64,000 nucleotides of DNA from Prorocentrum cordatum (taxonomy: Eukaryota; Sar; Dinophyceae; Prorocentrales; Prorocentraceae), in the NCBI GenBank assembly GCA_963575745.1, contig CAUYUJ010018560.1, positions 461,313 to 525,312 on the forward strand, read 5' to 3'. Below the pieces are notes generated by a model. That model did not search any database. It was not told the origin of the DNA and saw nothing but the letters and a program-made list of their open reading frames with translations. Positions 53,766 through 64,000 of the stretch are shown in pieces. How positions within the stretch are numbered: position 1 is the stretch's first letter; every line of letters begins with the position of its first letter. Both the position numbers and the translations under genes were made by a program.

Positions 53766-54231
53766 ACTGCTAACCGCATTGTATGCCAGTCGTTGCTGGC
53801 ACTGTGGCGGTCCAGATTGCTTGACATACGTTTCTTCCTTAGCTTGATCTTCTTCAGCTTGTCGGAACTGCTCGGTTTGATCTGCAATGGCTCTGGCGTT
53901 GGCATCGGCCTGCTGCTCGAGTGCGCTCTTGGCCTCTTGGAGGCGTGCCATATGCTGCGCAATGTGATCAACCTTCTCTGCCGCACGTTGCACTTGCGTG
54001 TGACAGCGAGCCACGCGTTGGGCTGGAGGTAGCTCGGCTGGATGTCCGGCTCGAGCCGCTGCCAAGCATGGGCGGGTGTGCTGCAGCTCGGTCTCGACGC
54101 CTGGCGTGACGGCGACATCCATCCGCTGCAGCTCGGTGACGCAGTGCTCGAACTGGTGGCTTTTCCCGTCGAGGCCTGCTGTGCTCGGCAGCAGGCCCGT
54201 CGCCCTGCCCTTGCCCTTGCCCTTGCCATTG

Positions 54232-54275
54232 AGGAGGAGGAGGAGGAGGAGGAGGAGGAGGAGGAGGAGGAGGAG
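54232..54275. repeat. GAG tract inside the ORF1-like fragment
   Basis: About 44 bp of GAG, coinciding with the change of coding frame on the minus strand. Confidence 0.95.
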
Positions 54276-54746
54276 GGGCCCGGCGCCTCGACCTCTTCTT
54301 CCCGCAGTTGCGCCAGGTTGGGCAGCACCGCTGGCAGCCTGCACCTGCTTGACTCATTGACGGTGGGCTCGGGCTGCCTCGCCGTGAGGCCGTGAGCTGC
54401 GCATGTGTCGCCGCCCTCGTCGCGGTGACCTGGTCCTGTTCGCTGCAGCCGCCCCGCTTCAGCTGGCCTGGGCCAGACCTTGTCGTAACGCATGCCGCAG
54501 ATGTGGCACCACTCCCTACTGCTACCGAGCGGTATCCAAAAGCGAAGACCACATGCAACACGAGCAACCCACGGCTTGCGTGTCACGGTCTCTGAGAGGA
54601 CAGTGTGCGCCAGCGACAAGCCTGGAACGGACCAGTCAACGGAGCGCTCCTCCAGGAGCTCCGTGGAAAGGGGTACCAGGCTGGAACCAGCCTCAACTGC
54701 CGCGGAAAAGTGGTGTCCAATTTCTGCCTGCAGGGGACATTGAGGT

Positions 54747-54762
54747 CTTGAGCCAAACTGGC
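54747..54762 (-). other. degenerate spliced-leader relic
   Basis: On the minus strand GCCAGTTTGGCTCAAG matches the last 16 bases of the dinoflagellate spliced leader with one mismatch. A pyrimidine-rich run (TCCTTCCCCTCCCCCTTCCT) lies just upstream. It sits at the correct end of an ORF1-like reading frame. By my own count, a 15/16 match is expected about 0.0015 times by chance in 64 kb on both strands, ignoring composition. Confidence 0.6.
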
Positions 54763-55125
54763 CAAGCACGGTCGAGAGGAAGGGGGAGGGGAAGGATTTC
54801 TTCACATCAGCGCGCAGCTGCCTGGACACAACCATGACCAGTGGGCGAGCCTGGCCGGGGGCCTAGGTGCACCTGCCGTGAGGAAGGAGCGCACCTGAGC
54901 AGGCCAGCGAGGCGAAACCTGAGCACAACCAGGACGAGATCGAGGATGGGGCACGAGGCGAGGGAGACGACGAGCACGGGGGGAGGAAGACGGAGGAGGA
55001 GGAGGAGGAGGAGGAGGGAGAAGGGGGGGGGGACAAGCCAGGGGCGCTCGCGTCATATCTGACGTCCTACCCCTCCCTCCCATCCCTTACTATTACGTAG
55101 ATCTCCTCTCCATTCGCACAGTCAG
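54763..55125. other. unassigned, GAG tract at about 54985-55020
   Basis: GC-rich with no gene. A purine-rich run of AAGGGGGAGGGGAAGG lies just after the leader relic. Confidence 0.5.
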
Positions 55126-55460
55126 ATGTCGAGCATGGCAGTGGTCCCGAGAAGGTGCATCGTAGAGCATGGCATAGCAGGGCGTAGAAGAGCACGGCAG
55201 AGCGTAGTATATCATAGCATGGCGTGGCGTTGCGTAGTGAAGAATTGCATCACAAAGCGTTGCAACGCAAATAATGGCATCGCATGGCGGCACATAACAG
55301 AACATGGCATAACATGACGTTGAATATCAAACCGTAGCATGGCATAGCATGGCGTGGCGCTGCGTAGTCAAGCACTGCCTGTCCTGGCATTGCAGCTGAA
55401 GGCATGGCATCGCACAGCAGAACACCACATAGCATTGCATTACATGCCGTGGCATGGCAC
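55126..55460. repeat. GCATGGCATAGCATGGCGTA degenerate repeat
   Basis: 5-10-bp words (CATGGC, GTAGAGC, CATAGCA) in loose tandem over about 330 bp. Confidence 0.9.
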
Positions 55461-55469
55461 TGGACAGAT

Positions 55470-55705
55470 TGACGCCAACGCTGCAGCGGGAGCACGAGTC
55501 GGAACGAGCTGAAGCGCGGAAATGAGGCCAGCGCTGCAGCGGGAGCACGATTCGGAACGAGCTGAAGCGCGGAAATGAGGCCAGCACTGTAGCGGGAGCA
55601 CGATTCGGAACGAGCGAAGCCCACAAATGAGGCCAGCGCTGCAGCGGGAGAACGAGCGAAGCCCGCACATGAGGCCAGCGCTGCAGCGGGAGCAGCATGA
55701 GCAAA
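55470..55705 (+). repeat. about 57-bp minisatellite, 5 copies
   Basis: Units CAGCGCTGCAGCGGGAGCAC / GATTCGGAACGAGCTGAAGC / GCGGAAATGAGGC. Later copies are shortened by deletions in the middle. Confidence 0.93.
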
Positions 55706-55794
55706 ACCAACCACAAAAAAAGGAAAACCGGGCGAGAACCCGACTCCCGGGAATCCTGTGCGTAATAAACAATACGTCGAGGGGGCCGGACATC

Positions 55795-55803
55795 TTCCAG
55801 ACG

Positions 55804-55838
<35 letters not shown>

Positions 55839-55985
55839 GGGGGAAGGAGGAGGAGGAGGAGGAGGAAAGGAGGAGGGAAGGAGGAGGAAGGAGGAGGAGG
55901 AGGAGGAGGAGGAGGAGGAGGAGGAGGAGGAGAGGAGGAGGAGGAGGAGGAGGAGGAGGAGGAGGAGGAGGAGGAGGGGGAGCGA
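55795..55985. repeat. GAG trinucleotide block
   Basis: About 190 bp of GAGGAG/AAGGAG. Confidence 0.97.
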
Positions 55986-57309
55986 GGCGAGTAGTACTCA
56001 CATTGCGTACGTGTGCAGGAGGGGCGGCGGCGGCGGCGGCGGAGGCGACCGGAGCCTGCAGCCGTCTGGCCCAGCGGCGCCGCCACCAGGCCGCGCCAGG
56101 GCGGCCGCGGCCGCAGCACGAGCCCGGCGGCCGCGAGCCGCGCGAGCTCCTCCACGTCCCCCCCTCCGAGGAGCGAGGGCCCAACGGCAGCCAAGACTGA
56201 CAGCGAGGAGGCGCGGGGAGGGTGCAAGGGGCCTCGGACGCGCATGTCGAGGCCCTTCCAGCGGGGCTGGTCCTCGAGAGGATTTAGGAATGGACCGGAG
56301 AGGCAAGGACGTCAGGGTACCCTTGGGAAGGTTACCCATCCCTAGCATCGGTTTCGACTGTACGTTGCTTTCTGGGGGGGGGGGGGACAGAGAACGGAGC
56401 GCAACTTCGAAGCGCCGATGGTTCTGCCGCGATTCTGTTGCCGTTTCCCGTGGGCGCCGGCCGGGGCGAACAGACCCTGCCCCCCCACCCCCTAGACGGA
56501 CAAACGCGGGCCGCAGGAGCTGACCGTGACAAATCGTGCCCCTCCTCCTCCTCCTCCTCGACCTCTCTCGCCATCGCTCGGAAGTTCGTTCCCCATGTAT
56601 GTTTCGACTTCGTGCGCTTATTTTTCGCAAGATAATGCAGGATGCTCCTGGATGGTCCTCGCCGAGGAGAAGCGCACACGTCCGAGCGATGCCAAGTCGC
56701 GCCCGGATCGAGGACCGAACTTCAAGGCCGCGCGGAACTCCGAGAGTGTATGCCTGTGCCTTTCTTTCTTCTTCGGCGAGCGCCCTCGTTAATACCTCTG
56801 GTGGCCGAGGATCGAGTATAAGAGTCCAGGAGATTGGTTCGGGGACCGAGAGAGGCTCCCGAGGCCTCCCGGCGTTGTGAGACCCCCCCCACGAGAGGAC
56901 CGAGAGGGGCTCCCAAGGCCTCCCCGCGTTGTGAGACCCCCCCCCCGAGAGGAACTCCCTGCGCCTGCACTGGACAAGCAGCGCGTTCCACGACGCACAC
57001 AGGAACGGCTCGCAGATGGCCCGGATCTGCCTCGGGAGATCTACGATCCAGCACATCGAGGCAGACATGTGCGTCTTTTCCTCTCGGGCGTCTGCGAGCA
57101 GGCACTCTGCGAAGAGTGGAGCGCCCTCGCCGATGCAACACCCCTCGTAGGCCTCCGGGAGCGCTCTCCGTCCCCATGGCCGGGTCCGCCTCGAGCGAGT
57201 CTGGCCGCGGCGCGCCCTCTGGATAGGTCCCAGGGACCGGCGTTGACCGCCGCACCCTAGTCCGCTCCTGTCGTGAAACATGCATCCCCCCGCGAAACTT
57301 CCAGGGCAG
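55986..57309. other. GC-rich unassigned DNA with small repeats
   Basis: 56288-56340 matches the 61422-61558 units (GGTACCCTTGGGAAGGTTAC). 56590-56710 matches the complement of 35755-35880. 56841-56950 is a 54-55-bp tandem duplication (GACCGAGAGGGGCTCCCAAG ... GCGTTGTGAGACCCCCCC). All three readings of 56960-57260 look weakly protein-like, so no gene is called. Confidence 0.5.
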
Positions 57310-57463
57310 TTTTTTAGACATAGGATTATTACACAAAAAACATATGTTTTTAATACATGACTGATTCATGAATAATTATATGCATGAGCTCATCGTTGTT
57401 TATAATACTAAATCCTTGCATTTGTAATACATGATCCGCACGCGGAGCATGTACTAAAAACGG
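57310..57463 (+). repeat. AT-rich dispersed repeat, copy 2
   Basis: Same orientation as 27889-28037, roughly 80% identical by eye, including ATGAGCTCATCGTTGTTTAT and ACATGATCCGCACGCGGAGC. Confidence 0.88.
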
Positions 57464-58699
57464 CACTGCAAAACAAGTCGTTCCTGCGCCGCGTCGGCCG
57501 GCAAAATGTAGATGTTGATGCCGAAGCGAAAGGCTACGAAATGTTAGTCAGCGTCCGCGGGCCGTGCCGCGCGTGCAACCCAACATTGAAGCTAGGGTCG
57601 ATGGGGGGGGGTCGATGGGGGGGCAGAGCTTGCTTTCAGCTTCGCGGAGTGTTGCAGAAGCGTTAAATTTGGGCATGCTTCCGCCTCCGAGGGCACTCGC
57701 TGGGCCACAAGACCGTCAGACAACTGCTCGGGTCGCAAAGCTGGTCCCCGGGGAGGGGTCGAGGCCTCTGGGGTGCCAGTCGAGCCGGAGGTCTGTGTCG
57801 TCGACGGCGACGACGACGACGACATCGCCGACGGTGACGACCATGACGTCGCCGACGACGAAGACGACGGTGGGGACGGCGACGCGAATGCCAAGGACAC
57901 GACGAGGGCGGCGGAAGCGATGACGACGACATCAACGAAGACGACGATGGCATCGACAGCAGCGGCGGCGGCGGCGGCGGCCACAAGCCGCGCCAGCTCC
58001 TAACCCCCTCCCCCCAAATCGATGGACCAGAAAACAAGCGACAACACCCCACCTGCGGCCCCACAGGCCTTAGCATATACCGCGAATGCCGGCTCGGGCT
58101 TTTGCGCGCTATACGCTACGGCCACCGATGGGTCGTAGCGCAACCGTGGAGGGCCCTATGTGGGGTGGTGTCGTGTGGCTTTTTTAGTCGAATCGACGAT
58201 CGAGGTTCGAGGACCAGATGTGTTCATGATTTGTCAACTCTTCCGAGCGTCGAGGATGAAGGAAATACCAGCAAGCTGGACAAAACACATGGCTGGAAGC
58301 CTCGCGATGGAGACGCACACGTGCAGAGAGCGGCAAGCCCAGGGGGGAAGTCAGAGGGGGCGCGGGCCTCCTCGGGAGGCCCGGAAGGGCCACGGCCTCC
58401 CGAGAAGTTCGCGGAGCCTCCTCCGAAGACAGAGAGACACGGCCCCCGAGAGAGGGCCGGGAGGGCTGCTGCGAAGCCCTGCCCCCCCCTCTCCCCCCCC
58501 CTCCCCCCCCCCTCTCCCCCCCCCCACTCTCCCCTCCCCCCTCTATCCCCCCCCTGCCCCCCCCCCCCCCCCTCGCCCCTCCCCCCCCAGGGTGCGCCGC
58601 AGAGCCTGCGGGCGGGCAGGCCCGGGGAGACCAGGGGCTGGACCACCTCGTCTCGCGCGGCGCGCCCCGCAGCGCGAGCCCACACCTCCACGCCCAGGG
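57464..58699. other. unassigned; GAC-rich stretch about 57800-57960 and poly-C runs about 58480-58590
   Basis: The GAC/GCG stretch gives poly-Asp or poly-Ser frames. The C-runs (CCCCCCCC broken by T) are prone to sequencing error. No gene is called. Confidence 0.5.
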
Positions 58700-58855
58700 T
58701 CACCAGCCTGGAACATGTCCCTATCCCTACGCTGGGCACCTCCTCATCATGATGCCAGTCTTAGGGATTCCCTTCTTTTTTGAGGGCGAATGCCTAAGAT
58801 TGTCATCGCCTTTTGGCGTGTCAATCTTAGGGATAGGGATACGTTCGAGGCTGGT
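58700..58855 (-). mobile_element. MITE-like inverted-repeat element, copy 2
   Basis: Reverse orientation relative to 22611-22776. It begins TCACCAGCCTGGAACATGTC, has TTAGGGATTCCCTTCTTTTT in the centre and ends TAGGGATAGGGATACGTTCG then AGGCTGGTA. The same terminal and internal inverted repeats are kept. Confidence 0.8.
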
Positions 58856-61421
58856 ATCAGGGGCCCGCCCGCTGGAGGATGGGCAGCCCCCTGGCCTGGA
58901 CGGCGAGGCGCGCAGGGCGCGGCCCTCACGGCGCCCGCGCGGGTGAGCCGGCCAGGGACGGCCGATGCTGTGCAGCTGCTGCGGCGACCGTGGCAGACCC
59001 CGACAGTGCCGTTCTCTCCGAGAGGGGTGGGGGGGGGGGGGGGCGCTTTCGCTGCTTCGTCGTGCGCGGGGCTTCCGCGGGGAGGTTCTTCCCGGACGGG
59101 GGGGGGCACAGGCACACACCGCCAACAGCCCGCTTCTGCCACACGAGGCTTCTTACTGCGTGAGCCCTGGACTCGGAAGCTCCTTTTGTTTGACATCACG
59201 CGCAGCATCCGAACAAAGAACGCCGCACCCTAAGGCGCCAGGGAAAATTGTTGCCGATTCTCGGCGAGCAGCAGCCACCGGCAGCGCACTGGATAACGTT
59301 CACACGCTCTTTTACAATTCCACATCGAATTCCTAGCGAAGGCAAGCGTGAACCGTGCGCACACACGGATCTCCAACAGCAGCCCGCGGCTGCGGGAGAG
59401 GCATACGGCATGCCCGTCGGAGGGCCCCCAAACCTCTCCGCCGACTAAGCCCAGATTTGGGGGAAGCGCCGTCCATGATCCCAGACCTCCAGGGCCTTGA
59501 ACCAAACCAGGACAGATTTGAAATGACCAAGACTGACGGCGGAAACGTCGGTGTCGGTCTTGGTCATCGTCCATCTTGGTCCTCGTCAATCTGTCGAATA
59601 CCCTCGCGACTCAACGGCGACCGGCACGGACTATGACCAAGACCGACATCGACAAGATCCATCGACATCTTGGTGATGGTCATCGTGCTTCTTCTCTGGA
59701 CTACAGCCGAACATGCGAGTAAGACAATTACTATTCGAAAAACCTTGGCCAGCTTTCCGGAAGCGTCTTCAAACGAACCTGGGCCAACTGTTTTGGTCGC
59801 GCTGGAGGGGCGAACATGCTCAAGAAACGCGGCCAGCCTTCCGAGAAGCCGGTCAAGAAATGCTGGCCCAGATGCTCGACCATAATGCTGTTCGACACTC
59901 GCGGCCTCCAAGGGCAGCTCCTGGGCTCCAGAGGACCCGCGAGCAACGACCCCTGGAATAGCACGGCCCCAGGGAAGGGACCGAGAGGCACCCCGTGCCG
60001 AGAAGAAGGCGAAGCCAGGACGAGGACAAATTCGGGCGAGGATGAGTCGAGAACCTCTGAGATCTGGCGGCTCTGGAAGATGTCTCGGGCGCCGCAGCCT
60101 TCTCAGAGTGTTCCGGAACGCTCTGTAACTATTTTTCATCCTCATCCTGGCCCCGTCCGAGAGAAGCACAGGACGTCGGAGGTCGGGGATGGAAGCAAGC
60201 CGTGCCTCGAAGAGTGGAGGTCGAGGCCTCCATTCCCAGACAGACGAGGATCCATTTGGCCATGAGCTGCCGGAGGTCCACGCAGACTTCTTGGGTCGGC
60301 GCCGAAACCCCCTCTCTGCGCAGCCACGGCGGCGCCTCCGACGCCGCCCCAGTCGCGCGCTCCGCGCGCCCAGGCAGAGGGCAGGGCCAGGCGCTTCCCT
60401 CGAGGCACTCTCATCAGACAGTCCTCGGGAAAAATAACGAACACTCATGCCACATTCATCTGTGAACGCCTCCCCCTCCCCCCCATGTTCAGAGTTGGCG
60501 GTGGGTCTGACGAGCTGCATCTCGACCGCAGTCTCCCCCGCGCGTGCCAACCTTGAGCTTGGGGGGCAGGGGGGGGGCTCACGAACTGCTTCCCTCTACC
60601 GGGAGGCAGAAGAAGCATCGAGCCCCTTTCGTACCCAAGCTGCTCCCCGTCTCGGCATCTTGACTGCAGGCCCCATGCTCGGGGCACAGGGTTTTTGGAT
60701 CCGCGGGTCGCGGGCGCACCTCTTCCGGTCGAAGCTCGGCGGGCCGCGGCCGAAGCCTGAATTCACAAAGAGGGGGGGGAGGTAAAGAAGGAGAGGCCCC
60801 ACGGCAGGATCGGGGGGAGGAGGCAAAAGCCTCGGGATCGGGCGGTGCCGAAGACGACGTGCTCGCAAAGGGACGCCTTGGACGGGAGCCCGCATGCTCG
60901 GGGGGCAGGGCAGGACTCCAAGCCGCACGCCGCCGTGGGGGGCCCATATCGGCGTGCTGCGGCCGACGGGGCTCTCCGAGGCCTGCGGAGCCGGGCGGGC
61001 CACGGGGGAGCAGCGCTCGGAGCAGGGCGAGCCGAGACAGCGGATGCAGTCCACAGGCACGGTAAGGATGCGCGGTTCGGGGATGGACAGACCCCCCTTT
61101 GCCCTCGGGCCCAAACCTGGCGGGCGCAAGCCTGGAAAATAACGGCCGCGGCGCCCTCTCGAGAACCGAAAACGGACAATTCACCAATCGACGTGTCACT
61201 ATTGGGGGTTCTGTCCATCCCCGAGCGGTAATTTTGGGCGAGCAACGACATATGTACATGTACGCCCTCCGCGGTCTTGCCTGCACGAACGTCCGCGTTG
61301 ACACGCACTCCAGGGGAAGCTGACCGCGTAGGTGTACACATGTTGCTGGCCTCTGGGCCTCGGGCGCCCATCTCGAAGCTTCTTCCGAGCGGGGCGCGGG
61401 CAGCGAAGGCGGCGAAGGCTG
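58856..61421. other. GC-rich unassigned DNA
   Basis: 59522-59650 has ATGACCAAGACTGACGGCGG and its inverted form TCGGTCTTGGTCATC in close succession. A 22-bp inverted pair (TCGGGGATGGACAGA at about 61077 and TCTGTCCATCCCCGA at about 61211) brackets about 115 bp. 60687-60750 resembles 62165-62225 (TCCGCGGGTCG, CCTCTTCCGGT). No gene is called. Confidence 0.45.
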
Positions 61422-61558
61422 GACCGAGGAGGCGAGGGATGCAATGGGTACCCTCGGGAAGGCTGCCCATCCTTACTGCTGCCAGCGAAAGCGGCGAAGG
61501 ATGGACCGAGGAGGCGAGGATGCAGGGGTACCCTTGGGAAGCTTGCCCGTCCTTACTG
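61422..61558 (+). repeat. two tandem copies of an about 69-bp unit
   Basis: GGACCGAGGAGGCGAGGGAT ... GGGTACCCTCGGGAAGGCTG, then GGACCGAGGAGGCGAGGATG ... GGGTACCCTTGGGAAGCTTG. A third copy is at 56288-56340. Confidence 0.85.
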
Positions 61559-63234
61559 TGCGGGCTGGCTGTAGCTCAAATCGCTCCCCGGACCCCTCCC
61601 CGGGAGCAAGCGCGTCAGCTGTCCGAGCTGCGCCCCGCGCCTTGGCGGCGAGGGCCCCTCCGGCAGGCCAGCTGCCGCTGTCTCTGCTCGCTCCTCTTGA
61701 GCACGCTGGCGGGCTGCGTCAGCGTGTCGGTGATGCTCTTTCTCCCTCCCGGTGTATGCCGTCGTTGGGGACGCCAAGAGGTACCGATGCCGCCACTCCC
61801 CAGACCTCTCCCGGGGCGCGTTCTGACCAGGACCTCGAGGCGAATCCGGCGGCGGCGACGGGGGCCTCCCAGGAGGCCCCGGCAGAGGGCGAACACGAGG
61901 GAAGGGTAGCGGTATGGGTACCTTTCCTCCTCTGAGCTGTTGGGCCCTCGGACTCCCAGAGCTGCTGGGGCAGCCCCCGCAGCGCCGAGCGCGCCCCGCG
62001 GACGCGCGCGCCCTCACTGGGCGGGCGCCGCAGGACGCGGCGGGCGGGGCGCCCTTGCCGGCAGGCGCGGCGCAGCTGCAGGCGCAGGGCGAAGCGGCAG
62101 CGCTTCGCGTTCGGGCGGGTTGGTCATGGGGGGGCGACCTCCGCTGGGGGGGGGGGGGGGGGGGAACTTTTTGGTCCGCGGGTCGAGAGCGGGCCTCTTC
62201 CGGTTAAGAGCTAGGCGGGGCGCGCAAAGCACTAATTGGGGAGACAGGGCGCGGGCGGGCGGGGCCTCAGGCGGCCGGAGGGCGCGGGGAGCGGGGGGGG
62301 GGAACACAAGGGCCCTGAAGGGGGCCTTCCTGGGAAGTCCGCCCCCCGCGCCCCCGCCCAGGATCCGCCGAGAACAAGTCCCCGTGACCCCTCCCGAGGC
62401 CCAGCCTGGCAAGTTCTTCACGCAGCGTCCAGCGGTGTCCACGAGGACGCCGTGGGAGGCCCCAGAAGGGCGCGACGGGCGCAACGAAAAAAATACACAG
62501 CGTCAACATACAAGAGGTCGAACCTCCTTCTTTGAAGAGCGCCCCCCTCTCTGGGCGCCCCTCACGAACTGCTAACATCTCCGTATCTACGTCCTCGCGG
62601 TCTGCACTCCAGGACGCCATCCCGTGGATACACAGTCGCATGCATGCGTTCCGCGCGGAGCATCGGCGAGCAACACCGCTTTGTATCCATTGGGGTCGCG
62701 GCCCAGCGGCCAGGCCCGCGAGGCCATGGACATGGACCTGGCATGACTGAAGCGGGTCCTAAAGGAGACGAGTCTTGGGCCCCTGGGCCTTCCCCCAGGA
62801 CCAGCTCTTTGTCCTGAGCCCCGCCTGGGCTGTCCCGGGGCCCGTTTTTGCAGGGCCCCCCGGGGCCTCAGGGAACGGCGAACAAAGGCTCAGGACCCGC
62901 GTCCTCCGTGGCGAGTGGACATGCCTCGCCCCACGAGCAAACCGCCCTCTGCGCCGCCGCCGGCTCACGCGGCAGCGGCGAGCGCGCACCCGTCCAGGCG
63001 CAGCACGGTGCTCCGGACGGAGCCGCGGCCCCGGATCCTTGAGATCTGCACGCCCAGGGCGATGACAATCTTTTGGGGATCTCCCCCCAGAAACGGAGGA
63101 CGTGGGGAGCGTCCTGCTCGGACTCCGCACTCGCTTACGGACTCCTGCGCATCTCGTGGTGCAAGCACAGCCAGGTTGCAGCATTTGGAGCCAAAGAGGA
63201 AGAGGGGGAGGATGGCCAGGAGCAGAAGCCGGAG
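61559..63234. other. GC-rich unassigned DNA with G/C homopolymers
   Basis: A G run at about 62146-62163. Frames on both strands but none with a recognisable domain. A plus frame 63073-63345 is moderately protein-like before it enters the AAG/CAG tract. Confidence 0.45.
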
Positions 63235-63370
63235 GCACAGGAAGAAGAAGAAGAAGAAGAAGAAGATGATACATGGGCGGCAGCAGCAGCAGCAGCAGGG
63301 GGGGAAAGGTGCCAGCAGCGGAAGCAGCATGAGCAGCAGCAGTAGGGAGAAACAGCAGCAGCAAGAGGGG
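63235..63370. repeat. AAG and CAG trinucleotide tracts
   Basis: GAAGAAGAAGAAGAAG at about 63241-63265, CAGCAGCAGCAGCAG at about 63280-63298 and again near 63330-63362. Confidence 0.93.
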
Positions 63371-63406
63371 GAGCACAGATGAACAACACATTCTTCTTTA
63401 CAGTTT

Positions 63407-63830
63407 GCAACAACTTCACGGATGGAGCACAAGTCGTTTTCAACTTATCGCTCTCGCCTTAGCGCCGCGCGCATTCCTTCTAAAAGAGGGCAGCAGCTTC
63501 TAGGATGGGGGGCGGCTCCATTTCAAACTTTGTATCTCGCTTCAGCGCCGCGCGCATTCGACTTAAAATGTTGCAACCTTTTCGCGGATGGAAGGGGTAC
63601 AAGTTCCAAACTGTGGCTCTCGCCTCAAAGCCGCGCACATGAGTCTTAAACGCTTGCGACATCTTCATGGATGGAAGGGGGGCCGTTTTCAAAATTGCAC
63701 TCTCTCTCTATTTCTGCGGAACCGGGCACATTATTTTAACAGTTTGCACCAGCTTCACGGATGGAAGGCGGCTCCTTTCCAAGTGGGGTTCTCGCCTTTG
63801 GGCCGCACGCATTCGGTTGTTTTAAATGCA
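63407..63830 (+). repeat. about 83-90-bp tandem array, 5 copies
   Basis: Each unit runs TTGCAACnnCTTCACGGATG, GAAGGCGGCTCC / TTTCAAA, TCTCGCCTTAGCGCCGCGC, then GCATTCnnCTTAAAATG, with substitutions and small indels. Confidence 0.92.
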
Positions 63831-64000
63831 GCGTTAAGCCACACGGAGGACTACATTTCTTCAACAAACATAGAACAATTGCCTGATACATCGCTAAGTT
63901 CTAGGACCCGAAACTTCAACGCACGTGGCGCTGCATGGACCCATTGTATTTCATTTTCGGGATGGAACTGTCGCTTGAGACTTCCTCGAAGCGCATGACC
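63831..64000. other. window end, unassigned
   Basis: Lower GC, no gene seen. Confidence 0.4.

Larger units (their letters stand above)
53789..54762 (-). pseudogene. 5' fragment of a second LINE: ORF1 zinc finger and coiled coil
   Basis: Minus strand, starting at a spliced-leader-like sequence (54762-54747). One frame (about 54570-54290) holds EWCHICGMRYDKVWPR, a Cys-x2-Cys unit like those of dinoflagellate ORF1 proteins, then a Glu-rich segment. The other frame (about 54230-53789) holds a long coiled coil (RVARCHTQVQRAAEKVDHIA, RLQEAKSALEQQADANARAI, DQTEQFRQAEEDQAKEE). The two frames meet at the GAG tract 54232-54275, where length change in the microsatellite probably caused the frameshift. 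The fragment ends in a TATG microsatellite. No endonuclease or RT follows, so it is truncated at the 3' side. Confidence 0.65.

Overview
This is a piece of a dinoflagellate nuclear genome. The decisive evidence is at 46522-46543: a perfect copy of the 22-nt dinoflagellate spliced leader (ACCGTAGCC...GGCTCAAG), followed directly by a 15-nt truncated leader relic. That arrangement is the hallmark of a trans-spliced mRNA copied back into DNA. The high GC content, large microsatellite load and near absence of recognisable host genes fit a GC-rich core dinoflagellate. Prorocentrum-like is my guess, from composition only. No bacterial, organellar or viral gene set is visible.

Layout. 1-9.3 kb: microsatellites, a decayed WD40-repeat fragment (minus strand, about 1.77-2.05 kb), a 12-bp satellite (4.2-4.9 kb) and a tandem CTTGGGGGCCTC-type repeat with an AT-rich core (7.2-9.2 kb). 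9.4-21.3 kb: nested inverted duplications. The outer pair is a 0.9-kb composite repeat (9.44-10.37 minus, 20.37-21.29 plus). The inner pair is about 1.6-1.75 kb (10.39-11.99 and 13.68-15.43), with a 78-bp minisatellite in the loop and a relative of that array just outside. 21.5-28 kb: GA/CA/TA microsatellites, a 166-bp inverted-repeat element (MITE-like) and dispersed repeats. 28-40 kb: four weak minus-strand coding candidates between repeats. 40-46 kb: hexamer and 73-bp arrays, an 82-bp-arm foldback and one coiled-coil reading frame. 46.5-52.7 kb: a near full-length non-LTR retrotransposon. 53.8-54.8 kb: the 5' part of a second such element on the minus strand, also starting at a degenerate spliced-leader relic. 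55-64 kb: minisatellites, second copies of several dispersed repeats, and otherwise unassigned GC-rich DNA.

How the parts work together. The only coherent system is the retrotransposon: zinc-finger/coiled-coil ORF1, apurinic-type endonuclease (broken by frameshifts), reverse transcriptase (intact catalytic aspartates in an 850-codon frame), then RNase H and a zinc-binding tail in the next frame. Its 5' end shows that its transcript was trans-spliced at least twice in successive generations. Because the DNA is GC-rich and many repeats have periods divisible by three, long open frames are common on both strands and are weak evidence for genes. Introns, including dinoflagellate non-canonical ones, could hide exons I have not called.
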